A DNA stretch of 57,778 nt from Chitinophaga pinensis (GTDB taxonomy: Bacteria; Bacteroidota; Bacteroidia; SXHM01). Below, one piece after another: positions 48,138 through 56,700 of this stretch. Within the stretch, counting starts at the first letter, position 1. Every line of letters starts with the position of its first letter. Made by a program: the position numbers and the translations under genes. Under the pieces are notes generated by a model. The model was not told where the DNA came from. It did no database searches and saw nothing but the letters and a program-made list of their open reading frames with translations. The stretch is from positions 1-57,778 of the forward strand of contig CAMBRL010000004.1 of the NCBI GenBank assembly GCA_945870105.1. Direction: 5' to 3'.

Positions 48138-48908
48138 ATGTCATCAGAACAGGGAATTGTAAGCACAGCAACTGAAAACGGAATAGCTACCATCACCTTT
48201 TATCATCCGCAAAGCAACTCATTGCCGGGTGTTTTACTTCGTCAGCTTGCCGAAGAAATTACCAAAGCCGGAAACAACCCCGATGCAAAAGTGATTGTAT
48301 TAAAAAGCCGGGGCGAAAAAGCATTCTGTGCAGGCGCATCTTTTGACGAACTGATTTCGATTAAAGACACCGAAACAGGCAACTATTTTTTCTCAGGTTT
48401 TGCAGCTGTTATCAATGCTATCCGCAAAGCACCCAAGTTTGTAATTGCACGTGTGCAGGGCAAAGCAGTAGGCGGTGGTGTAGGAATTGCTTCTGCTGCT
48501 GATTATACCTTTGCATTGGACTCTGCTTCGGTAAAACTTAGTGAACTGGCGGTGGGTATTGGACCTTTTGTTGTGGGTCCGGCTGTTGAGCGCAAGATTG
48601 GAACCTCAGCCTTTGTGCAGCTTTCTGTTAATGCTACTAAATGGGAAAGTGCTGCATGGGCAAAAGAAAAAGGATTGTATGCCGAAGTATTTTCTACTAC
48701 CGAAGAAATGGATGAAGCGGTAAAACTGCTGGCCATGACATTATCCTTCAGCAGCCCCGAAGCTATGGCAGAACTAAAAAAAGTTGCCTGGAAAGGAACC
48801 GAGAACTGGGATACACTTCTTGCCGAAAGAGCTGCCATCAGCGGAAGATTGGTGCTTTCAGACTTTACACGCGAGGCTATCAGTAAGTTTAAAGCAGGAG
48901 GCCGTTGA
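48138..48908 (+). CDS. Enoyl-CoA hydratase/isomerase family protein
   Basis: The 256-residue protein is a crotonase: KSRGEKAFCAGASFDELI forms the first oxyanion-hole loop and RVQGKAVGGGVGIASAADYT the second. The helix LSELAVGIGPFVVGPAVERK corresponds to the region that carries catalytic glutamates in enoyl-CoA hydratases; a single Glu (LSE) is visible there. It converts an acyl-CoA intermediate, probably in branched-chain amino acid or fatty acid breakdown, which fits the branched-chain 2-oxoacid dehydrogenase next door. The gap between the genes (147 bases) argues for separate promoters. Confidence 0.88.
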   Translation: MSSEQGIVSTATENGIATITFYHPQSNSLPGVLLRQLAEEITKAGNNPDAKVIVLKSRGEKAFCAGASFDELISIKDTETGNYFFSGFAAVINAIRKAPKFVIARVQGKAVGGGVGIASAADYTFALDSASVKLSELAVGIGPFVVGPAVERKIGTSAFVQLSVNATKWESAAWAKEKGLYAEVFSTTEEMDEAVKLLAMTLSFSSPEAMAELKKVAWKGTENWDTLLAERAAISGRLVLSDFTREAISKFKAGGR

Positions 48909-49055
48909 GTAGTTAGTCTACGCAAATACTCAAACCAACAGTTGTATTTCAATATTCATCATTATCAGGTTTTTATTTGTCAAATAACCTGTTTCAACAA
49001 ACAATATTTTGAATTATTCGTATATTGCGGAATAAATTACCGAAACCAATAAGGT

Positions 49056-51149
49056 ATGGCTGCAATCGTAACGGAGAAGAAAAAAACCGGTTCTGTTTTG
49101 CCGGGAAACACGCTGTTAAAGGCGTGGCAACTGATGTGCACAGCCCGTGCCATGTCAGATATTTACGAGAAAAATGCCAAGGTTACTTCCAAATATGTGC
49201 ACGCCACTTCGCGCGGACATGAAGCCATACAACTTGCATTAGGTTTACAATTACTGCCTCAGGATTTTGTTGCGCCTTATTACCGCGATGATGCTATGTT
49301 GTTAGCAATAGGCATTACGCCTTATGAACTGATGCTTCAGTTACTTGCAAAACGTGACGACCCTTTTTCGGGTGGAAGAACCTATTACTCACATCCAAGT
49401 CTGAAGCGTGATGATATGCCTAAGATACCGCACCAGAGTTCCGCAACAGGGATGCAGGCAATACCGGCAACGGGTGTTGCAATGGGTTTGCAATATCAGG
49501 AATTGATTGGTTTAAAATCTTCAGCAGAAAAGCCAATCTCAGTTTGCTCATTAGGCGATGCCTCCATAACCGAAGGCGAAGTGGCAGAAGCTTTTCAAAT
49601 GGCGGTTCTGAAAAAACTGCCTATCCTTTACCTTGTGCAGGATAATGAATGGGATATTTCGGCAACGGCAAAAGAAATACGCGCCATGGATGCTACCGAA
49701 TATGCCCGAGGATTTAAAGGACTGGAAGTGCGCAGCATTGACGGCACTGACTTTATAGAGTGTTATAAAACCGTTGCGGAAGTGATAGAATTGATGCGCA
49801 AAGAGCGCAGACCGTTTCTAATTCATGCAAAAGTTCCGCTGCTTAACCACCATACATCGGGGGTGCGCATGGAGTTTTACCGCAGTGAAGAAGACCTGGC
49901 AAAACATAAAGCCCGTGACCCTTTTCCAAAATACAGGAAGCAACTGACAGAGATTGGTGTTACAGAAAATGAACTGGACGAACTGAATAAAACCGCACAG
50001 CAGATAGTAGAAACAGATTACGAAAATGCGCTGCAGGCTGAAGACCCGCAACCATCGGATTTGTTTTTACATGAGTTTGCCCCTACCCCTGTTACCGAAG
50101 AAAAAGGAGAACGCAGTCCCGCAGGCAAACAGCCAACGGTGATGGTTGACTCCGCTTTGTTTGCTATCCGCGAGCTGATGGCAAAGCATCCTGAGTGTTT
50201 GCTTTACGGACAAGATGTTGGAGGAAGATTAGGCGGAGTGTTTCGTGAAGCAGCTACGCTTGCACAACAGTTTGGTGATAACAGAGTATTCAATACTCCG
50301 ATACAGGAAGCATTTATTATTGGCAGTACCGTGGGTATGAGTGCCGCAGGCTGCAAACCTATTGTTGAAGTACAGTTTGCAGATTATATCTGGCCGGGCT
50401 TAAATCAACTGTTTACAGAAGTAAGCCGCTCGTGCTATCTGAGTAATGGCAAATGGCCGGCAAGTTGCATCATCCGTGTACCTATTGGTGCTTACGGAAG
50501 CGGTGGCCCTTACCACTCATCCAGCGTAGAATCTGTATTGGCAAATATCAAAGGAATAAAAATCGCGTATCCTTCCACCGGTGCGGATTTAAAAGGTTTA
50601 TTGAAGGCAGCTTATTACGACCCTAATCCGGTTCTTATTCTTGAACACAAGGGTTTGTACTGGTCAAAAATAAAAGGCACCGAAGATGCCAAAACCATTG
50701 AGCCCGATGAGGATTATATTATCCCCTTTGGCAAGGCACGCATTGCATTAGAGGCATCAGCAGAAGAATTACAAAACGGAAATACTATTACTGTAATCAC
50801 TTACGGAATGGGTGTTTACTGGGCTAAAAATGCCGCTAAAAACTTTCCGGGCAAAGTAGAAGTAATTGACCTGCGCACGCTGAATCCATTGGACGAAGAA
50901 ACGATTTATGCCTCGGTAAAAAAACACGGAAAATGTTTAGTAGTAACCGAAGAACCCGTAAATAATTCTTTCGCGCAGAGCATTGCAGGACGCATATCCA
51001 AAACCTGTTTTGAATATTTAGATGCTCCTGTTGAAGTAATAGGCTCTGAGAATTTACCGGCAATTCCGCTTAACTCTGTTCTGGAACAAACCATGATTCC
51101 ATCGGCTGAAAAGGTGGCGGTGGTGATGCAGGGTTTGTTTGATTACTAA
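49056..51149 (+). CDS. Fused E1 alpha/beta subunit of branched-chain 2-oxoacid dehydrogenase
   Basis: The 697-residue protein joins both E1 chains. The alpha half (1-about 345) contains the ThDP motif GD(X)n N as GDASITEGE to QDNEWDIS (Gly167-Asp168, Asn197). The beta half (from about 360: MVDSALFAIRELMAKHPECL) has the E1-beta signature GQDVGGRLGGVFREAATL and FNTPIQEAFIIGSTVG. Fusion of the two chains is common in Bacteroidota. It decarboxylates branched-chain 2-oxo acids (or a related 2-oxoacid) and hands the acyl group to an E2 not in this window. The intact C-terminus ends FDY just five bases before a repeat island. Confidence 0.88.
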   Translation: MAAIVTEKKKTGSVLPGNTLLKAWQLMCTARAMSDIYEKNAKVTSKYVHATSRGHEAIQLALGLQLLPQDFVAPYYRDDAMLLAIGITPYELMLQLLAKRDDPFSGGRTYYSHPSLKRDDMPKIPHQSSATGMQAIPATGVAMGLQYQELIGLKSSAEKPISVCSLGDASITEGEVAEAFQMAVLKKLPILYLVQDNEWDISATAKEIRAMDATEYARGFKGLEVRSIDGTDFIECYKTVAEVIELMRKERRPFLIHAKVPLLNHHTSGVRMEFYRSEEDLAKHKARDPFPKYRKQLTEIGVTENELDELNKTAQQIVETDYENALQAEDPQPSDLFLHEFAPTPVTEEKGERSPAGKQPTVMVDSALFAIRELMAKHPECLLYGQDVGGRLGGVFREAATLAQQFGDNRVFNTPIQEAFIIGSTVGMSAAGCKPIVEVQFADYIWPGLNQLFTEVSRSCYLSNGKWPASCIIRVPIGAYGSGGPYHSSSVESVLANIKGIKIAYPSTGADLKGLLKAAYYDPNPVLILEHKGLYWSKIKGTEDAKTIEPDEDYIIPFGKARIALEASAEELQNGNTITVITYGMGVYWAKNAAKNFPGKVEVIDLRTLNPLDEETIYASVKKHGKCLVVTEEPVNNSFAQSIAGRISKTCFEYLDAPVEVIGSENLPAIPLNSVLEQTMIPSAEKVAVVMQGLFDY

Positions 51150-51156
51150 AAGTTTG

Positions 51157-51180
51157 TTTTAAAGATAAGCTATAAACCAC
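51157..51180 (+). pseudogene. Remnant of a DUF559 gene 3' end
   Basis: The 24 bases 51157-51180 are identical to the last 19 bases of the DUF559 gene plus five following bases (51857-51880), exactly 700 bp away. The shared block includes the final codons KDKL and the TAA. Downstream similarity continues (CCAGCATAAAAACT...CTATATACATTAACGATTG) but one hairpin is deleted here. It appears to be the collapsed remains of an earlier tandem copy. Confidence 0.7.
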
Positions 51181-51238
51181 CACGTCCGCCCAGCATAAAA
51201 ACTACCTATATACATTAACGATTGTTTTTTTTCAACGC

Positions 51239-51470
51239 GGCTGCAAGTTCCTTCCCTTTGCAAGGGAAGGTGCCCAAAGGGCGGAAGGGTTTTTGAATTA
51301 TTTTAAAACCACCCCGTCCGCTTGGGCGGACACCCCTCCTTTGTTAGGAGGGGAGCGGTAACTACCTAACTCATAAACTGCCGTAAGCACTGCCTATCAT
51401 TCAGCGCGGGTGTATAGGCTGCAAGTTCCTTCCCTTTGCAAGGGAAGGTGCCCGAAGGGCGGAAGGGTTT
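51239..51470. repeat. Palindromic GC-rich elements upstream of the DUF559 gene
   Basis: Three elements: 51239-51293 (stem CCTTCCCTT-TGC-AAGGGAAGG then TGCCCAAAGGGCGG), 51308-51363 (GTCCGCTTGGGCGGAC then CCCCTCC-TTTGTTA-GGAGGGG) and 51419-51470 (like the first). The second is in the opposite orientation to the other two. They fill most of the 351-base gap, so no gene is visible here apart from the repeats. Confidence 0.88.
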
Positions 51471-51500
51471 CAGATTGTAAATTGTTTTTTTTATTTTAGC

Positions 51501-51875
51501 ATGATGAATGAAAAACCAAAACACAATCTTGTTTATTTAAAACCTATTCGCAAGCATTTACGCCATCACCTCACTCCGGCTGAAGCAGCACTTTGGTCGT
51601 TGCTTAAAAACAGTCAGCTGGAAGGCCGAAAGTTCAGGAGGCAACATAGCATAGATGATTTTGTAGTTGATTTTTATTGTCCGGAAGAGCATCTTGTTAT
51701 TGAACTGGATGGCGAAGTTCATAACAATCCTGATCAACAGGATAAAGATATTTCAAGAGATAAAAAACTGAAAGAAGCCGGATTTAAGGTATTAAGATTT
51801 GAAAATAAATTTGTTTTTGAGCATAGAGAACAAATGTTGAATGATATTAAGGCTTATTTTAAAGATAAGCTATAA
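51501..51875 (+). CDS. DUF559 (Vsr-like) endonuclease-domain protein
   Basis: The 124-residue protein is a DUF559 endonuclease-fold domain: LTPAEAALWSLLKNSQLEGR, KFRRQHSIDDFVVDFYCPEE, then LVIELDGEVHNN and FKVLRFENKFVF. The Asp of VDFYC and the E-L-D of IELDG are the catalytic-type acidic residues in this PD-(D/E)xK/Vsr-like superfamily. It starts at one of two adjacent ATG codons. Seven GC-rich palindromic elements surround it and a fragment of its own 3' end lies upstream. These genes are widespread and usually unassigned; nicking or cleavage at palindromes is plausible but unproven. Confidence 0.82.
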   Translation: MMNEKPKHNLVYLKPIRKHLRHHLTPAEAALWSLLKNSQLEGRKFRRQHSIDDFVVDFYCPEEHLVIELDGEVHNNPDQQDKDISRDKKLKEAGFKVLRFENKFVFEHREQMLNDIKAYFKDKL

Positions 51876-52244
51876 ACCACCCCGTCCGCATTGGGCGGAC
51901 ACCCCTCCTTTGTTAGGAGGGGAGCGGTAACTGCCCAGCATAAAAACTGCCTATATACATTAACGATTGTTTTTTTTCAACGCGGCTGCAAGTTCCTTCT
52001 CCGCCTCAGGCGGATGCCCACAGGGCGGAAGGGTTTAAAACCACCCCGTCCTGCGGACACCCCTCCTTGAAAAAAGGAGGGGAGCGGTAACTGCCCAGCA
52101 CATTAACTGCCTAATGTAAACTGCCCACCCATTAACTATATTAACACAGCTAACAAGTGGACAGCTTTGCTTGCATCTGGTGTGCAGGTGCCTCTGCTTC
52201 CCCCGCCTTCCTTCAAGGAGGGGGTGCCGAAGGCGGGGGTGGTT
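51876..52244. repeat. Palindromic GC-rich elements downstream of the DUF559 gene
   Basis: Four elements: 51876-51931 (GTCCGCATTGGGCGGAC plus CCCCTCC-TTTGTTA-GGAGGGG), 51985-52036 (CCGCCTCAGGCGG), 52040-52091 (GTCCTGCGGAC plus CCTCCTT-GAAAA-AAGGAGG) and 52200-52244 (CCTCCTTGAAGGAAGG-type stem, then GCCGAAGGC). They share flanking words such as GAGCGGTAACTGCCCAGCA and ACCACCCCGTC. The last element touches the stop codon of the fibronectin-III gene. No gene is visible in the gap. Confidence 0.88.
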
Positions 52245-52245
52245 A

Positions 52246-52929
52246 CACCGCCATCTTCCCCACCACTCCACTCCACGGACCTACTTTACTTCCCCCACGG
52301 CCTATGGCGCAGCAGCGGGTATAATACATAGTACCAGGAGCCAGTTCGGTAATAGTAAATGTAGTGGATGACGATACTCCCGCCAGCCACCAGTTTTGTC
52401 CCGGAGCAGGACCCGGTGTAGGACCCATTGCCATGGTTGCCAGTACCGAAACATTATCCGGTGTGGCAGTAATGCCCACCATAATAACATACAGTATAGC
52501 CCCCTGAACTTTGTTATGGCGGTTTACCAGTTCGCCAGAATTTACGTTATAGCCCAAACGGTTGTTTCCCGGAGCCGTTAAATCACCTGCCGGTACGCGC
52601 GGCCTTTTGTAGTCGAAGCCGCTGGTGAGGTAAATGGCAAGGTCGCCCAGCGAGCGCGCTGCCACATCATAAGCCAGTTCGGTAATAATAATGTGCAGCT
52701 CCGTGCGCAGCTGTTTGCGCTGCTGGCGTTGCACCTTGTTACCGTTGCCGTCTTTGCACTGCAGCACTACGGTGTGGTAGGCCGCTGCTTTGGCCTGCAC
52801 AACCGCAAGTGCGGGAGTTGTTACGGGAAAGTTGATGTTACCCGTTAACATGCTGATGATTAGGTTGACAAATTCGTCAAAGCCTTCATAGCTCATCAGT
52901 CTTAATAGTAAGCGTGGAATGATTTTCAT
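52246..52929 (-). CDS. Small fibronectin type III protein
   Basis: The 228-residue protein (start ATG at 52929; stop codon at 52243-52245 lies inside the last palindromic repeat) has a helical N-terminal part (about 1-100) and a C-terminal FN3-like domain: WWLAGVSSSTTFTITELAPG then TMYYTRCCAIGRGGSKVGPW, the L.PGT.Y.v.V.A....G.GPWS pattern. There is no signal peptide. Such proteins are common in Bacteroidota without a known function. It is probably cytoplasmic or released without a signal. The neighbouring repeats mark it as part of the accessory island. Confidence 0.72.
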
Positions 52930-53109
52930 TGTTTTTTGTTTTTAGTTAATATTAATGCGTTAATTATTCCGTGAACCAAGATAGCCCCGCTTTCAGGAAG
53001 CATGGTATATCTTAGATATAGTTTTTGAAAAGTTTTTGAAAATAAGAGCCATTTATGCGGGAAAAAACATGAAAAACCCCGGTTTTAAAAAAAATACTGC
53101 TTGAATAAA

Positions 53110-53435
53110 ACCAATACATGACAACATTAAACCAATACATGCAAGTATTGAACCGATACATGACAACATTAAACCAATACATGCAAGTATTGAATTGATG
53201 CATGACAACATTAAACCAATACATGCAAGTAATACAGCAATACATGCATGCGCAAAACCAATACATGCAGGTATTGAACCGATACATGCAAAAGTTAATC
53301 TAATACATGCAAGTATTGAACCGGTACAAGCAAGTATTGAACCGGTACATGCAATACTTATAACTATACAAGCAAGTATTGAACTAATACCTGCAACAAC
53401 TAAACCTGCACAGACAAGTATTGAACCAATACAAG
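53110..53435. repeat. Array C: 21-bp tandem repeat with AATAC...GTATT palindrome
   Basis: About 15 units follow an exact 21-bp period; ACATG anchors lie at 53116, 53137, 53158, 53179 and (as GCATG) 53200, continuing to about 53435. The consensus is ACATGCAAGTATTGAACCAAT. Each unit contains AATAC-ATGCAA-GTATT, a 5-bp stem with a 6-base loop. 21 is divisible by three, so both strands carry open frames (HASIEPI and MYWFNTC repeats) that I treat as by-products. Confidence 0.92.
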
Positions 53436-53516
53436 CAATGATTTTTTAAAAGCAGGCAATAATAAAAGCTATGCAGGTAATAGTTTCAGCTATATATAGA
53501 CTAATAGTAAAAAAAT

Positions 53517-53781
53517 AATTTGTTAGTTCGGGGGGAATTGTGAGATTTGGGGGATTATTTTGAACATAATAGCAGAAACGCAGAAACGCAGAAACGCAGA
53601 AATGCAGAAAGCAGAAAGCAGAAAGCAGAATGCAGAATGGCGAATGGCGAACGGAGAAACGGGGAACGGGGGAAAATGGCTAAAAGTGTGGAATTTGTGT
53701 GCAATTTTTGCGACTCTGCACAAATACAAGTGCTAAAATTTAATTTGTTTGTTCGGGGGGAATTAAGAGATTTGAGGAATT
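53517..53781. repeat. Direct repeat pair flanking a GCAGAAA microsatellite
   Basis: The segments 53517-53556 and 53742-53781 are imperfect 40-base direct repeats (AATTTGTTnGTTCGGGGGG then AATTnnGAGATTTGnGGnATT). Between them is a microsatellite at 53571-53650 (CAGAAACG, CAGAAAG and related 7-8 base units). The second copy lies directly before the restriction-modification start codon. The remainder of 52930-53110 and 53435-53517 shows nothing I can support. Confidence 0.75.
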
Positions 53782-53792
53782 GAAATAAACCC

Positions 53793-56700
53793 ATGGCCTT
53801 TTTCCAGAATGCAGTTTTAAATAAATACCTGAAAGCGCAGGATGCTGCTGTTATACAAGCCGCTTATGCAAAGTTTAAAGCACATTTTCATAATCCTGTA
53901 ATACAGGAAAACATACGCAACAGTAAAGAAGAACAATATCAGGGCGAGTTTCTGATTGACCTTTTTGTAAACGTATTAGGCTATACCAAAAATCCCCAGC
54001 CCGATTTTAATTTAACTACCGAATACAAGAATGTAAAAGACAGCAAAAAGGCAGATGGGGCTATCATTCTCCCCTCTCCACCCGGGAGAGGGGCAGGGGG
54101 TGAGGGTTTAGTAATTGCCGTAATAGAACTAAAAGGCACCGACACCACCGACCTTGGCAAAATTGAAACACAGGCTTTTGGTTATAAAAATAATCAGCCG
54201 CAATGCGTATATATTATTACTTCCAATTTTGAGAAGCTGCGCTTTTACATTGATAATGCCATTGAACATATTGAGTTCAATCTTTTTACGCTTACCGAAA
54301 ATGATTTTCAATTGCTCTGGCTTTGCCTTGCTTACAGCAATATTGAAAAGGGAATACCTAAAAAGATAAAAGATGAAAGCCTGGGGCAGGAAGATATTAT
54401 TACCAAAAAACTGTATAACGATTACTCGCTGTTTAAACGCGAACTGCATCAGAATTTGGTAGCACTTAATCCGCAACACAACCCCTTAGAACTTTTTAAT
54501 AAATCACAAAAACTGTTAGACCGTTTTCTGTTTCTCTTTTTTGCCGAAGACCGGCAATTGCTGCCGCCCAATGCGGTTCGCAATGTAATGAGTGAATGGA
54601 AACAACTGAAAGAACTGGACGAATACAAACCCCTGTATGAGCAGTTTAAAAAGCATTTCAATTACCTGAACACCGGTTTTAAAAACAACAGGTATGAGAT
54701 ATATGCCTATGGTGGCGGACTATTTAAAGCCGATGAATTATTAGACAGTGTAAAAATTGATGATGACCTGTTGTATAGGCATACGCATAAACTGAGCGAA
54801 TATGATTTTGCCAGTGAGGTAGATGTAAATATTCTCGGCCATATTTTTGAAAACTCGCTGAACGAACTGGATGAGATAAAGGCGCAGCTTGCCGGTGAAG
54901 TAATAGACAAAAGCAAAACCAAGCGCAAAAAAGACGGTGTTTTTTATACACCTAAATACATTACCAAATACATTGTTGAAAATACAGTGGGCAAACTCAG
55001 CACCGAACAAAAAGCAGAACTGCAACTGAATGAAGAAGAATATACCACCGATAAAAAGCGGCAGCAGAAAACAAGGCAGGCATTATTGGATAAACTAACT
55101 GCCTACCGCAACTGGCTTTTGCAACTGACCATTTGCGACCCTGCCTGCGGCAGCGGTGCTTTTCTAAATCAGGCGCTTGATTTTCTTATTAACGAACACC
55201 GCTATGTTGACGAGTTGCAGGCAAAACTGTTTGGTGATGCGCTGGTGCTGAGTGATATGGAGAACAGCATTTTAGAAAACAATTTATTTGGTGTTGATTT
55301 GAATGAAGAAAGCGTAGAGATAGCCAAACTCTCGCTATGGCTGCGCACCGCACAACCCAACCGCAAACTGAACGACCTGAACAATAATATTAAATGCGGA
55401 AACTCCTTGATTGATGACCCTGCTGTGGCAGGTGATAAAGCATTTAACTGGGAGAAAGAATTTCCACAGGTATTTGCAAAAGGCGGTTTTGATGTTGTGA
55501 TTGGGAATCCGCCTTACATAACTTTTGCGTTAGGAGCTAAACAAAGTCATGACGATGAAATTACAAATTACCTAAAGATAAAATATCCTTTGACTTCTGC
55601 TTATAAGGTTAGCTCCTATTTGATATTTATTGAGGTAGGTTTAAAACTCCTTAATAGTTATGGCAAGCTTTCCTACATAATTCCGAACACTTATCACACG
55701 AATTACTTTTTTGCAAATTTCCGTGAGCAGTTGATTGAAAACTACCATATAGATGAAATATTAGATGTTAGATATAAGGTTTTCGATGATGCAGAAATGG
55801 GTTATACTTCGATACCCACTTTTTCAAGAAACAAAAGAAATGAACTTACAAGGCTGGCCAGAATTAATCAACATGATGAGTTTCGTTTCGGTCAATATTT
55901 TGAGATGAAATCTGAAGAATTCAAAAGATTTCCAGACTGTAAATTTCTTTTTCAAAAAGAATTGATGGCAATTTGGTTTAAAGCTCAGGTTAATGCAATT
56001 CCACTTGGTGATAAAACACGGTTTAATTTTTACAATGGAACCAAGACCGGAAATAATTCGGAGTTTTTAACTGATGTAATTGTCGGTGATAAATCAAAGC
56101 CTGTTCTGATGGGCAAGGACTTTTATAAATATTTAATTAGACCTTTTGAAAAATATATTTTGTTCGACAAAGAGAGGCTTTGGAGTAACACCAATGATAT
56201 CCACTTTACAGTACCAAGTAAACTGTTGATTAGACGAACCTCTGACCATTTAGTGGTTGCACAAGATCTATTTCAAAACTACGTTCTCGATACTGTTCAC
56301 TTGCTATACTCGACTACTCCAAATTATTTAGATAGTTACCTAATGGCGTTGTTGAATTCACGGATGTTCCAACTATTATATAGTCTGATAGTTCCTGAAG
56401 GAGGTAAGGCATTCGCAGAAGTTAAAATAGTCAATCTAAAAAAACTACCCGTTAAAAACTGCGATATGCAGCGCCAAATCCTCATTGGGGATGCTGCGCA
56501 ATCATTACAGCGATTAACCACAGAGTATTCTCTTTTCTGTGAATCACTCTTAAAATACATCCAATCCAAATTCGACATAGCCTATCCTAGCACGAAGTTG
56601 CAGCACTGGCCCAGTTTAGATTTTAAAAGTTTTTTAGCAGAACTGAAAAAAGCCAAGGTGCAACTAAGCTTAGCAGAAGAAGCAGAATGGATGAGCTACT

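Noticed and set aside
53012-53449. Open frames on both strands of array C, with MYWFNTC-like and HASIEPI-like repeats
   Set aside because: Both arise from the 21-bp period; two opposed frames cannot both be genes and neither has a promoter or signal that I can see.
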